In this document: positions 36,762 through 45,396 of the stretch, one piece after another | Numbering within the stretch: position 1 is the stretch's first letter | Layout of the letters: each line of letters opens with the position of its first letter | NCBI RefSeq assembly: GCF_000260135.1 | Contig: NZ_JH651384.1 | Coordinates: 1,677,693-1,741,692 of the forward strand | Reading direction: 5' to 3' | From: Thiothrix nivea DSM 5205 | GTDB taxonomy: Bacteria; Pseudomonadota; Gammaproteobacteria; Thiotrichales; Thiotrichaceae | Length of the DNA stretch: 64,000 bases | The notes under the pieces: model-generated | What the model saw: only the letters and a program-made list of their open reading frames with translations | Database searches by the model: none | What the model was told of the DNA's origin: nothing | Program-made: the position numbers and the translations under genes

Positions 36762-37304
36762 ATGAAAAGCAAACAAACAGGCTTCACCTTGATCGAACTG
36801 ATGATTGTGGTCGCCATTATCGGAATCCTTTCTGCCATTGCCCTGCCCGCCTACCAGGAATACCTTATCCGTGGAAAAATATTGGAGGGACTCAAACAAG
36901 CAGACAGCGCCAAAACCAGCATCACCAGCCAAGCAGCCACCATTGCCGACATTTATGTAGCAGCAACTGATTGGAATAGCCAGGAAAATCACAACGGCAC
37001 TGTACCCAATAGCAAATATGTCGATTTGATCACAGTTGACGACGACACTGGCGTTATCACCGTTGATTTCAATCATACCACCATCGGCGTCAGTTCCGGT
37101 GAAGATCAACTCACATTAACCCCCTCCATCCACACAACTTCAGGCGTAGTGTTGTTAAACGCTGCCCTTACCGCCGGCACAACCGGCGCTTTCGAATGGG
37201 CTTGCGCGTCTGGCAGCAGCTCCACATCTACAAACCGGGGGATTCCCAGCGTAGTGCCAGATCACCCCCTTAACCCCAAATATGTACCGGCGGAATGCCG
37301 TTAA
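36762..37304 (+). CDS. Type IV pilin, second copy
   Basis: 180-aa pilin paralogue with short leader MKSKQTG before [34 protein letters not shown] precedes the ATG. Mature parts share blocks with the first pilin ([35 protein letters not shown]), including both C-terminal cysteines, so they arose by duplication and then diverged. It lies beyond a terminator and is probably expressed less, as a minor or alternative pilin. The accessory gene follows 40 bp downstream. Confidence 0.93.
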   Translation: MKSKQTGFTLIELMIVVAIIGILSAIALPAYQEYLIRGKILEGLKQADSAKTSITSQAATIADIYVAATDWNSQENHNGTVPNSKYVDLITVDDDTGVITVDFNHTTIGVSSGEDQLTLTPSIHTTSGVVLLNAALTAGTTGAFEWACASGSSSTSTNRGIPSVVPDHPLNPKYVPAECR

Positions 37305-37344
37305 CAGGTTTCCTGTTTTGTATCCAATCCAAGCGAGGTTCGCC

Positions 37345-38112
37345 ATGATTCAGGAAAAACTCAAAGCCGCATCCATTCATTTGGCCATCAGTGCTTTTAT
37401 CATCGCCTGTTTTTTAAGTATCGTATTACTTGTCTGGTATCCGGCACCCTTTCCAGAGCTTAGTGGATTAAACCATATTCTAGCCATATTGATCGGTGTC
37501 GATCTGGTGCTTGGCCCACTACTGACCTTCATCATTTTCAAAAAGCAAAAACCTTCCTTGAAGTTTGACCTTTCCGTCATTGCATCCGTCCAGCTAGCCG
37601 CACTGATCTATGGGGCTTTCAGCATTTTCCAGGGGCATCCGGCTTATATCGTCTATGCTGTAGACCGCTTTGAACTGGTGCCTGCCCAAGATGTAGCGCC
37701 AGAAAAAGCCAAATACGATGAATTCAAAATATCCAAGCTAGGCTTTCCTAAACTGGCTTATGCCAAAAAGCCAGAAGACAGCGAAACCCGCAATAAATTA
37801 TTGTTTGAAGTATTGTCTGGCCAACCTGATATTGAACGGCGGCCAGAATATTACGAGCCATTCGACAAATTTGCCGCTGAGGCCATGCGAAAAGGGCTGA
37901 CGCAACAGCAATTGGGCAGCACCCCCGAAAACCGGCAAAAGCTGGAGGCATTTTTGGAGAAACACGGCAAAACAGCCGCCGATTACGCTTTCCTGCCGCT
38001 GGTGGGCAAGGAAAAGGATGTGCTGTGGGTGTGGGATAAAGCCAGTACGCAGCCTGTCGGGACTCTCGATATTGACCCGTGGCATTTACCCAAAATCGCC
38101 ACCAACGGTTAA
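37345..38112 (+). CDS. TfpX/TfpZ-type pilin accessory protein
   Basis: 255-aa membrane protein from ATG 37345 (GCGAGG upstream). Two or three N-terminal helices (IHLAISAFIIACFLSIVLLV; ILAILIGVDLVLGPLLTFII; LAALIYGAFSIFQG) precede a soluble domain with VYAVDRFELVPA. In Pseudomonas, TfpX, TfpY and TfpZ sit next to the pilin gene of the same allele and help assemble that pilin; this placement after two pilins fits. It is presumably specific for one of them, more likely the second. Confidence 0.85.
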   Translation: MIQEKLKAASIHLAISAFIIACFLSIVLLVWYPAPFPELSGLNHILAILIGVDLVLGPLLTFIIFKKQKPSLKFDLSVIASVQLAALIYGAFSIFQGHPAYIVYAVDRFELVPAQDVAPEKAKYDEFKISKLGFPKLAYAKKPEDSETRNKLLFEVLSGQPDIERRPEYYEPFDKFAAEAMRKGLTQQQLGSTPENRQKLEAFLEKHGKTAADYAFLPLVGKEKDVLWVWDKASTQPVGTLDIDPWHLPKIATNG

Positions 38113-38264
38113 AGGCATCCGTTCAGCAGGGCAAGGCTGGAATGCCCCTGCCCTGCTTGCCACACCCAGCCTATGTAAGCCAACGACAACTCATTGTCGC
38201 TACTTGACAGTTTTGCATCAAGATGCGGATACTGGACATATTGATGCTTAATAAGGGCATGGAT

Positions 38265-38504
38265 ATGCGAACCACTATCCAACTCGACAATCACCTTCAT
38301 GAGATGGCTCGCCAATATGCGTTGGCGACGGGCAAGACTTTTGCTGCGCTGGTGGAAGAGGCACTGCGTGAGAAACTGATGTCACAGGCAGCCCCGAAAC
38401 CCCGGATGCGGGTAAAGCTGACAACTGTGAAGGGCAAGGGTATCCGTCATGGTGTCGACCTAGACAGCAATGCGGCTTTGCTGGATCTGATGGAGGCGGA
38501 TTGA
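38265..38504 (+). CDS. VapB-like antitoxin
   Basis: 79-aa antitoxin from ATG 38265 (AAGG nine bases upstream; an ATG at 38259 is too close to it). MRTTIQLDNHLHEMARQYALATGKTFAALVEEALREKL is a ribbon-helix-helix DNA-binding region; the C-terminal segment should wrap the toxin. Stop and toxin start overlap by one base (TGATG). Confidence 0.83.
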   Translation: MRTTIQLDNHLHEMARQYALATGKTFAALVEEALREKLMSQAAPKPRMRVKLTTVKGKGIRHGVDLDSNAALLDLMEAD

Positions 38505-38929
38505 TGTTGCTGTGCGACGTGAATGTGCTGGTTTATGCCCATCGTGAAGATGCCCCCAATCACCCGGCTTACCTGCAATGGCTGGAGGATTTGATTAATT
38601 CAGACGAATCATTCGCCGTATCCGAACTGGTCTTGAGTGTTTTTTTACGCATCGTGACCCACCCCAAGGTTTTTAACCCGCCCAGCCCCCTTGCCGATGC
38701 ACTAGCATTCATCAGTAGCATTCGCCAGCAGCCCAATTGCAGGCTTGTTGCTCCAGGTCAGCGGCACTGGGATATTTTTCAGTCTCTATGCGAAACTACC
38801 AATGCCAAAGGCAATCTGGTTCCTGATGCTTACCATGCGGCGCTTGCGATTGAATCAGGTTGTGAGTGGATAACAACCGACCGGGGTTTTAGCCGCTATC
38901 CGGGGTTACGCTGGCGCACACCGTTTTAG
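38504..38929 (+). CDS. VapC-like PIN-domain ribonuclease toxin
   Basis: 141-aa PIN-domain toxin. Active-site acids: CDVNVLVYAH (Asp), SELVLSVFLR (Glu), LVPDAYHAALA (Asp) and TTDRGFSRYPGL (Asp). The last block is typical of the VapC subgroup that cleaves tRNA or rRNA. Coupled to the antitoxin upstream in the usual antitoxin-first order. A nuclease fragment follows. Confidence 0.87.
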   Translation: MLLCDVNVLVYAHREDAPNHPAYLQWLEDLINSDESFAVSELVLSVFLRIVTHPKVFNPPSPLADALAFISSIRQQPNCRLVAPGQRHWDIFQSLCETTNAKGNLVPDAYHAALAIESGCEWITTDRGFSRYPGLRWRTPF

Positions 38930-38943
38930 CACTCACGAGCGGA

Positions 38944-39345
38944 TTGAAAGGTGGCAGCCGCCCAGTACAAGACGTGGTAAACTACATTGCCGGTCGGCTA
39001 AAATTCCTGTTAAATGAAGACGAACGCGGTTTCGGTGAATACTTCGCCATGCTCGAACGGCTTGCTGAAAACCGCAACCTCCTGCCCAATATCAAAGAGG
39101 CCAAAGACATGCTGACACAAGTGGACGTTACCAAGTTTGCCTCCTACCAATGGGGGCGCGAAGACGGCCTGAAAGAAGGGCTTGAAAAAGGTATCGAGAA
39201 GGGTATAGAAAAAGGCAGGGAACAAGGCATCCTCATGGAACGTGTGCGCCTCGCCCGCCAACTCATTGGCCTGCTGGATGACAAAACCATCGCCGAAAAG
39301 ACCGGCCTGCCCGAGGAAGAAGTCAGCAAACTCAAGCTGCACTGA
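38944..39345 (+). pseudogene. C-terminal remnant of an Rpn-type (PD-(D/E)xK transposase-like) protein
   Basis: 133 codons from a TTG with no plausible ribosome site. The sequence has the tail architecture of Rpn/putative transposase proteins: a helical region (FGEYFAMLERLAENRNLLPNIKEAKDML), then a repeat-rich linker EGLEKGIEKGIEKGREQG and a final helix pair (DKTIAEKTGLPEEEVSKL). The N-terminal nuclease domain is absent, and upstream sequence belongs to vapC. Probably a decayed gene end; a short stand-alone protein cannot be excluded. It overlaps the convergent AlbA_2 gene by 14 bp. Confidence 0.55.
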
Positions 39346-40591
39346 CAGCAAACTGACGCAGCGTCGTCTTCAAATAATCCTCCGTTGCCTCAAACTCCGG
39401 TTCCGTGCCATTGAATGCCCGCATCTGCGGTATCACCTTGGTGCGGATGCCCATCCCCCGCGCATCCACATACCCATAATCCCGCAACACCTCCACAATG
39501 ATCGGGTTACGCGGCGAACGCTGCCCCGCCTTCATCTTTTCGATAGTCATGGAATTTTGCAATGCCCCGGGGCTGACCACTTCCAACCGATCCGCATAAA
39601 CGCCAACCTCAATATCCACAAAGCGCGTCCAGTCACGGTGGGCGCAAGCATTGATCACCACTTCCCGCAGCGCATTCAGTGGATACATCCACCCACGGTC
39701 GCGCCGCAGGCTGTTTTCATCAATAACGCCACTTTCATAAAAAATGAATGGGCGTAACACGGATACCAGCTTTTCAACCAAACCATCCTCAATAACCAGG
39801 CGGTTTCCTGCCCTGTCCCGCTCAATGCGCCCAACCAGCGGCATGTCCAGCACCTCATCCAGCCGTGCCTGATAAGCCTTGTCTGACCCTTCAAACACCA
39901 TTGCCCGGATACCGGCCTGCCGCAGGTAACGGCGGGGTCTGACCCCAAACAAAACCAGCCCGGCAATGGTGCATAGCACCTCCCCCAGCAGGGATTTGAC
40001 CAGAAACCCCAAGCCCAGCAGGCGTTCTTCCCAATCCTGTGCAGTTTGCGGAACCTCAGGGTCGGCAATCACCACTTCCAGATAGTTTTGCAGCCTTGCC
40101 TTGTCGAGCGCTGCCATGGATGTACCCGGCACCGGCATCACTTCCGTATGTAACATGCCGCCGAGTGCATACAAACGCGCCTGCTGCTCCCGCGTCGCCA
40201 GTTGTGACGTGCTGCCAACCCTGAGATAAATGTCCTCACGCCCTGCATGGCGCACTACATACGGTTTGGAAATGCCCTGGGTAAAACTGACCACTGCTAC
40301 CCGTTTGCCATCGGACAAGCCAATTTCCTCATAAAACGGCAACATCATCGGGTGAACCTTGTCCCTGAATACGTTCATTACCCATTCTTCCATATCCCCG
40401 CGGCGGATACCGGAAACAGAGCCATCATCTTCAACCCCCAGCAGGATACGTCCACCCTGAAAATTCGCCAGCGCCACAATTTCCCGCGCCAGTTGTTCCG
40501 GGCGGATGTCGTCACGTTTGAATTCCACCCCGGAATTTTCACCATTTGCCAAGATTTCCTGCAATTCATCCCGCCTCATTGCCAAACCCAT
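39332..40591 (-). CDS. AlbA_2 (Schlafen-like) domain protein, RecG-related helicase family
   Basis: 419 aa. N-terminal AlbA_2 domain (~1-120): GENSGVEFKRDD, EIVALANFQGGRILLGVEDDG, and YLRVGSTSQLA. The C-terminal half has the HATPase_c_4-like core seen in RecG-like proteins of this class (LREVVINACAHRDW, DRLEVVSPGALQNSMTIE, RNPIIVEVLRDYG, GMGIRTKV). Such proteins are often accessory regulators or defence-linked; the molecular role is not known. Start uncertain between 40591 and 40579; neither has an ideal ribosome site. Confidence 0.85.
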   Translation of the reverse strand: MGLAMRRDELQEILANGENSGVEFKRDDIRPEQLAREIVALANFQGGRILLGVEDDGSVSGIRRGDMEEWVMNVFRDKVHPMMLPFYEEIGLSDGKRVAVVSFTQGISKPYVVRHAGREDIYLRVGSTSQLATREQQARLYALGGMLHTEVMPVPGTSMAALDKARLQNYLEVVIADPEVPQTAQDWEERLLGLGFLVKSLLGEVLCTIAGLVLFGVRPRRYLRQAGIRAMVFEGSDKAYQARLDEVLDMPLVGRIERDRAGNRLVIEDGLVEKLVSVLRPFIFYESGVIDENSLRRDRGWMYPLNALREVVINACAHRDWTRFVDIEVGVYADRLEVVSPGALQNSMTIEKMKAGQRSPRNPIIVEVLRDYGYVDARGMGIRTKVIPQMRAFNGTEPEFEATEDYLKTTLRQFAVSAA

Positions 40592-40782
40592 TCCTTCAAG
40601 ACCGATACCGGAAGTCTATCTCAAAAAGCGCTGCGAAACCGACATGTGAATAATTAGTGTAAATCGGGGACGTACCCCGATTAGATCATATGGGAAGACT
40701 GCACATCTGGTTTTGTTGCTTGTTCACACTCTGTTGGTACTTGCAGTATCCTTAAGTTTTCCAACCTGTCCAGGAGCATGAT

Positions 40783-41355
40783 GTGGGTAATGCAGCGCGT
40801 GTAAAAGCAGAAGCTACTTACGCAGACCTGCTGAATCTGCCGGAACATCTGATCGGCGAGATCATTGATGGCGAGTTGTACACCCAGCCACGCCCTTCGC
40901 CGCGCCATGCCTGGGCGGCTTCCCGCATCGACCGCAAGGTAGGCGGCTCTTTCGATACCGACAGTAACGAACCCGGCGGTTGGGTGATCCTGTTCGAGCC
41001 GGAACTCCATCTGGGCGACAGGCCGCATACGCTGGTTCCCGACCTTGCCGGATGGCGCAAGGAAAACCTGCCGCAATTGCCGGAAACCGCCTGGATCGAA
41101 GTTGTGCCCGACTGGATATGCGAAATCATTTCCCCCTCGACAGCCGCCAAGGATCGGGTAAAGAAAATGCCGCTCTACGCCAGTTTGGGCGTGCAGTATT
41201 TGTGGCTGGTTGATCCGGATAGCAGGACGCTGGAGGCATACCGGCAGCATGAAGGGCGATGGCTTCATATTGGTTCGTGGGCAGATAATGATGTTGCCAG
41301 AGTTGAGCCGTTTGAGGCGGTTGAGTTGAATGTTGGCGGGTTGTGGTCAGTTTAA
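40783..41355 (+). CDS. Uma2-family (DUF820) putative nuclease
   Basis: 190 aa from a GTG with AGGAG six bases upstream. The PD-(D/E)xK-like fold signature is present: GEIIDGELYTQPRPSPRH, LVPDLAGWRKE, WICEIISPSTAAKDRVKKMPLYA, and VQYLWLVDPDSRTLEAY. Uma2 genes multiply in cyanobacteria and sulfur-oxidising bacteria; function is not established, and a link to transposition has been proposed. One of three in this window. Confidence 0.88.
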   Translation: MGNAARVKAEATYADLLNLPEHLIGEIIDGELYTQPRPSPRHAWAASRIDRKVGGSFDTDSNEPGGWVILFEPELHLGDRPHTLVPDLAGWRKENLPQLPETAWIEVVPDWICEIISPSTAAKDRVKKMPLYASLGVQYLWLVDPDSRTLEAYRQHEGRWLHIGSWADNDVARVEPFEAVELNVGGLWSV

Positions 41356-41443
41356 TGGTTTCAAGGTTCTCTCATAAACTTCCCCCCTCCTACCGATAAA
41401 CGGTATGATTGCCGTCATTCCGAAATCACACGCCGCCAACCGA

Positions 41444-42316
41444 ATGACCGACATTTTCATCAGCTACAGCCGCAACGACCAACAGTGGGTCGCCAAACTC
41501 GCCAAGGCTTTGGAGGATGTCGGCTATTCCGTGTGGTGGGACACGCAACTGCTGGCGGGAGATGATTTCCATCGTACCATTCCGGCGGTGCTGGAAGAGG
41601 CGCGTTGCGCGATCGTGGTCTGGTCGAAAGTGTCGATTGATCGGCAATGGGTGCGGGCTGAGGCTTATCGCGCTAACGAGCGTGAAGTGCTGGTTCCTGT
41701 CAGGATTGAAGAGGTACAGATTCCTTTGCCCTTCAACCTGTTGCATGCTGAAGACATGAAACGCTGGAATGGTAAAGCTGACGATCCAGCTTTCCGGCGT
41801 TTGTTGGGAGCAATAGCGCGTCATTGTCCTTTAACTCAATCTATTGTTGCTGATGAACCTCTGCCGAAACCAGAATCCAAACCTGATTCACACCCACCAA
41901 AACGGTCAATGACAGGTTGGCTGGCGATGGCGGGTATTGCCACAGTAGTCGCGATCGCCATTTTCCTGTTTCTGGACAGGATTTCTGGCAAACAAACTGT
42001 TACCCCACCAGCAGTTGTGGAAGAGGCAGCAAAACCTGCGCCACCTCCCGAGCCAACCACCGAAGAAAAGCTCAAACAGGCCCGCGAATGGCTGGAAAGC
42101 GAAGATGCCACCAAGGAAAAGCAGGCAGTGGAGCAATTACAACCCCTGGCGGATGCAGGTAATGCCGAAGCCAAACGCCTACTGGGTATCAGTCACTTTA
42201 GGGGCTTGGCTGGCATGAAAGCAGATACGGCTAACGGCTGCACTTTGTACAAAGAGGCTGCGGATGCAGGCAATGAAAAGGCGAAAGATATTCATGCAAA
42301 ACTTTGTTCCAAATAG
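41444..42316 (+). CDS. TIR-domain membrane protein with Sel1-like tail
   Basis: 290 aa from ATG 41444; an in-frame ATG at 41405 is also possible. Residues 1-135 are a TIR domain: TDIFISYSRNDQQWVAKLAKAL, YSVWWDTQLLAGDDF, and WVRAEAYRA, where the Glu after Trp is the likely catalytic residue of NAD-cleaving TIRs. A single membrane helix (GWLAMAGIATVVAIAIFLFL, ~165-185) follows, then a Pro/Glu spacer and Sel1/TPR-like helices (ADAGNAEAKRLLGISHFRG). The topology puts TIR in the cytoplasm and Sel1 outside. It overlaps the PEGA/DUF1566 gene by 23 bp. TIR proteins serve in anti-phage defence and signalling; which applies here is not shown. Confidence 0.85.
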   Translation: MTDIFISYSRNDQQWVAKLAKALEDVGYSVWWDTQLLAGDDFHRTIPAVLEEARCAIVVWSKVSIDRQWVRAEAYRANEREVLVPVRIEEVQIPLPFNLLHAEDMKRWNGKADDPAFRRLLGAIARHCPLTQSIVADEPLPKPESKPDSHPPKRSMTGWLAMAGIATVVAIAIFLFLDRISGKQTVTPPAVVEEAAKPAPPPEPTTEEKLKQAREWLESEDATKEKQAVEQLQPLADAGNAEAKRLLGISHFRGLAGMKADTANGCTLYKEAADAGNEKAKDIHAKLCSK

Positions 42317-43271
42317 CCATCGCGTTTTATCGTTGTTTTTGCTTGGTTTGCTGGTCTGTAGCGCCAGTGTAAACGCCAAAACCATCGAAGAAATGGAAGC
42401 CGACGCGATCAAGCAAAAACAGGAGCAAGATGCCCTGACTAAACCCAAAAAAACAGCACCTGAACCACCAAAGCCCAAACCCATCCAGACCTACGCGCTG
42501 ACCGTCAAAACAGAACCCACCAACGCCACGGTCAGCATCCGCAACATCCAGCCCAAATACCGTGACGGTATCCAGCTTGAACCGGGTAAGTATCATATCC
42601 GCGTATCAGCCAGCGGCTATCAGACGCAGGACAAATGGATTGAGCTGGGCAAGGCCAACAGGACAATGACCGTTGCTCTCAATAAATTGCCACCGCCACC
42701 CGAACCGGTTGTTGCCGCACCGGTAACGCCCGCACCTGCACCAGTTGCCCAGCCGCAACCAGCCTATCCATCAGTGACTACCGCACAAAACCGTATTGCA
42801 GGCCGCTATATCGACCACGGCAACGGCACGATTACTGATAGCCAAACCCGCTTGATGTGGAAAAAGTGCAGCGAAGGCCAAAGCGGTAATGCATGTAGCA
42901 GCGAGGCTGCCACGTACAAATGAGATGACGCCATGTCACGTTTCGGTCGGGGTGTCAGCTTTGCCGGTTATAACGACTGGCGGATGCCGACCAAAGAAGA
43001 ACTGCGCTCATTGGTGTATTGCAGCAATGGCACGCCAGCTTCCGTTGCTTGGGATAATAGTTGCAGTAATGGAGGGAAAGCGGGGGATTACCAACGTCCA
43101 ACGATTAATTTACAGGCTTTCCCGAATACACCCTCTGCGTGGTTTTGGTCGGCGTCTCCTCATGCCTACGGCGGCGGCAACGCATGGAGCGTCAACTTCG
43201 GCTATGGCTACGACGGCAGCAACTTTGAGTACGGCGGTGGTTCTGTTCGTTTAGTTCGTAGCGGACAGTGA
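42294..43271 (+). pseudogene. PEGA + DUF1566 (Lcl) exported protein interrupted by an in-frame TGA
   Basis: ATG 42294 starts inside the TIR gene end. Signal peptide (VLSLFLLGLLVCSASVNA), Lys/Pro-rich spacer, PEGA domain (ALTVKTEPTNATVSIRNIQ..PGKYHIRVSASGY), Pro/Ala linker, then DUF1566 (YIDHGNGTITDSQTRLMWKKC). TGA at 42921-42923 stops the frame after ATYK. The same frame continues at once with DDAMSRFGRGVSFAGYNDWRMPTKEEL to the end at 43271 (VRLVRSGQ). DUF1566 proteins normally have Trp at this point, so one TGG-to-TGA change explains it. Pseudogene, sequencing error, or readthrough; the first product would still be a 209-aa exported PEGA protein. Confidence 0.85.
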
Positions 43272-43348
43272 CTTTGCTTTTTGCATCGGCCTTTCGGTTG
43301 GTGGGGTGGTTGGTGTAGGGCAGGGCGGTTGGGTGCGGTCTTTGGGGT

Positions 43349-43367
43349 GCAGGGGCGAAGCCCCTGC
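43349..43367. other. Perfect 8-bp hairpin near the left side of the ISAzo13-like element
   Basis: GCAGGGGC / GCCCCTGC around GAA. It sits in the 161-bp GC-skewed gap between the DUF1566 gene end and the transposase start. It could be a terminator without T tract or part of the element's end. Confidence 0.4.
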
Positions 43368-43432
43368 CGGGTCAGGTGGTTGCTTGGCGTAGCCATTCAG
43401 CTAAGGGGATTTCCCTGAAAGATTCCCCCGCA

Positions 43433-44700
43433 ATGGCTACACTTGTCTTATCGACAAGCGGAGTCCCTATCCCCATGCCCCCCGAACCCCAAACAGCTAA
43501 CCCGATCCTGAGTGAATCCCAGATAGCCGACCTGAAACTGGCGGCCTCGAAAATGTCTGGCAGCACCCGCCGTGCGTTCCAGGCGGACATGAGCCGGAAA
43601 TATTGTGCAGGCAACGCCCGCCAGACTGAAAGGTGTTTTGGCTGGGGTCGGGAGGGGGTGCAGTTGGGTTTGGAGGAACAGCGCAGCGGCATGGTTTGCG
43701 TGGGTGCGCAGGCGGCGTATTGTGGCCAGAAGCGCTGGGAGGAAACCCAGCCGGAAGCGGCAGCCGCCTTGCTGGCGCTGGCGGAAGCACATAGCCAGCA
43801 AGACCCGACATTCCGCAGCAGCATCGCCTACACCCGCCTGACGGCGGCGGAAGCCATCCGGCAGTTACAGGCCATGGGTTTCAGCGGTGGACAAGTGCCC
43901 GCCCCCAGCACCATGGCGCGGATACTCAACCGGAATGGCTACCGCCTGCGCAAGGTGGAGAAAGCCAAGCCGCAAAAAAAATTCCAGAAACCGACGCCAT
44001 CTTCGCCAATATCCAGGCCAACGATGGGCAGTTTGCCGATGGGGCGGTCAAACGCCTGAGCATGGACTGCAAGGCGACCGTCAACATCGGTGACTACTCA
44101 CGGGGCGGGAAAACACGGGGTGACAATAAAGCCGCTGACCATGAGATGGGCTGCAAAGAGAAATACATCCCTTTTGGCGTACTGGATGAGGACAGTGGGC
44201 AGGTTTACCTGACCTTCGGCAGTTCCAGCAAAACCAGTGACTTCATCGTGGATTCCCTGTGCCGGGTATGGGAACAGATGCCTTCTGCTGACAAGGACGC
44301 CTGCCAGTGCATCCAGATCAAAGCGGACAATGGCCCGGAAAGCAGCGGGATCAGGACGCAATTCCTCAAGCGCATGGTGGAATTCGCCAACCATACCGGT
44401 AAGACAGTCCACCTGCTGTACTACCCGCCTTACCACAGCAAGTACAACCCGATTGAACGCTGCTGGGGGATTCTGGAACAACACTGGAACGGCACCCAGC
44501 TCAAGGATGCCGAAACCCTGCTGGAATGGGCAAAAACCATGACCTGGAAAGGCATCAACCCCATGGTCGAATTCAGTCGCAAGGTTTATGAGAAGGGTGT
44601 GACCCTCAGCAAAAAAGCTATGGAGGCTGTTGAGGCGAGGCTGGAAAGAAATGCTGCTTTACCAAAATGGGACATTCTGATTCGCCCTGTTTTTGGGTAA
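43433..44700 (+). CDS. ISAzo13-like transposase in two frames (probable -1 frameshift)
   Basis: DDE transposase of an insertion sequence. The first frame (43433-44059, start also possible at 43472) has the N-terminal HTH-type region (SGSTRRAFQADMSRKYC, GGQVPAPSTMARILNRNGYRLRKVEKAKPQKK). At an A8 run (43974-43981) the protein continues in the -1 frame, from IPETDAIFANIQ to the end at 44700. This second part holds the catalytic core: Asp in LSMDCKATVNIGDYSRGG, Asp in IKADNGPESSG, and YYPPYHSKYNPIERCWG with the Glu. The run C-AAA-AAA-A is slippery, so programmed frameshifting is plausible. Terminal inverted repeats were not found by eye; ends are unknown. It interrupts the doc gene end downstream. 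Confidence 0.85.
43973..43981 (+). other. Candidate -1 ribosomal frameshift site (A8)
   Basis: Eight A preceded by C at the exact junction where transposase homology moves from frame 2 to frame 1. The heptamer A-AAA-AAA is a known slippery sequence in insertion elements. A plain one-base mutation would look the same. Confidence 0.6.
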
Positions 44701-45071
44701 TGTCTTTGAGGTAAATCACCTAAAGTGGTTTCATCCATGCGGCCTTGGGCGGCTTCAATGATCAGGTCAGCAGCTTCCATCACGTCAAAGTTGGGTTCAA
44801 TGCCGTTCAGCACCAGACTGATATTCATGCAGGTAAAGGCCGTCCGTTTGTTGCCGTCGTTGAAGACATGGCCGACTGCCAATACCACAGCATAGGTTGC
44901 CGCCAGTTCATAGGCATCGCTGATCATTCCGTAAGCCAGACGGTTTTCCACCCGCGCCAAGACGCCTGCCAGGGATTTATCACCAGCCAAGCCTGCCAAT
45001 TCACCCGGATACAGCACTTGCTCATGGAGGTATTCGACATCCTCCACGCTCAGCAGCACAAACTCCATCAT
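44586..45071 (-). CDS. doc: Doc-type Fic-fold toxin with altered C-terminus
   Basis: 161 aa as read. The Fic/Doc motif HVFNDGNKRTAF is intact; Doc phosphorylates elongation factor Tu and stops translation. The domain runs to DLIIEAAQGRMDETTLGDL. After this (~44710) the frame enters the 3' end of the transposase on the other strand, so the last ~40 residues (PQRHYPKTGRIRMSHFG..) are probably element-derived and the native end is lost. Starts with a 4-bp overlap to phd. Toxin activity may be reduced or unaffected, since the active site is upstream. Confidence 0.82.
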   Translation of the reverse strand: MMEFVLLSVEDVEYLHEQVLYPGELAGLAGDKSLAGVLARVENRLAYGMISDAYELAATYAVVLAVGHVFNDGNKRTAFTCMNISLVLNGIEPNFDVMEAADLIIEAAQGRMDETTLGDLPQRHYPKTGRIRMSHFGKAAFLSSLASTASIAFLLRVTPFS

Positions 45072-45316
45072 TTATCCCGCAGATAGGCCAAAGCAGGGGC
45101 AAGCCGTTCCTTTTGTTGGGCAAAAGCCTGTTTGGCGGCATCCAGCCCAGCGGGGCGGGTCTGGATATTTTCAACCGCAGCTACAGGGACAAAGTAACCA
45201 ATGACCTGATTGCGGTTCAAAATGGCGACAGGACTATCCCCTGCCTGATTGAAAACTTTGGCCGGTTCACGCAACTCAGTCATGGAGATGGTTTTGCGGG
45301 TAAGCAGGGTTTGCAT
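45068..45316 (-). CDS. phd: Phd/YefM-family antitoxin
   Basis: 82 aa. N-terminal Phd fold (ISMTELREPAKVFNQAGDSPVAILNRNQVIGYFVP) binds operator DNA; the C-terminal helix (DAAKQAFAQQKERLAPALAYLRDK) should neutralise Doc. First gene of the pair, with stop overlapping the doc ATG (ATGA). The AT-rich upstream (45317-45360) probably holds the autoregulated promoter. Confidence 0.87.
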   Translation of the reverse strand: MQTLLTRKTISMTELREPAKVFNQAGDSPVAILNRNQVIGYFVPVAAVENIQTRPAGLDAAKQAFAQQKERLAPALAYLRDK

Positions 45317-45396
45317 AGTGATAACTCTAATGTGTATTTAAATATGATTTAAGTATCATGCTTTTCTGTCATTTAAACAAGTTGTATCCTCATGCC

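Noticed and set aside
39181-39229. Repeated GAAAAAGGTATCGAGAAGGGTAT as a minisatellite
   Set aside because: It encodes the EKGIEKG linker common in this protein family and is too short to treat separately.
43272-44760. Terminal inverted repeats delimiting the ISAzo13-like element
   Set aside because: I compared both flanks by eye and found no convincing matching ends, so no element borders are given.
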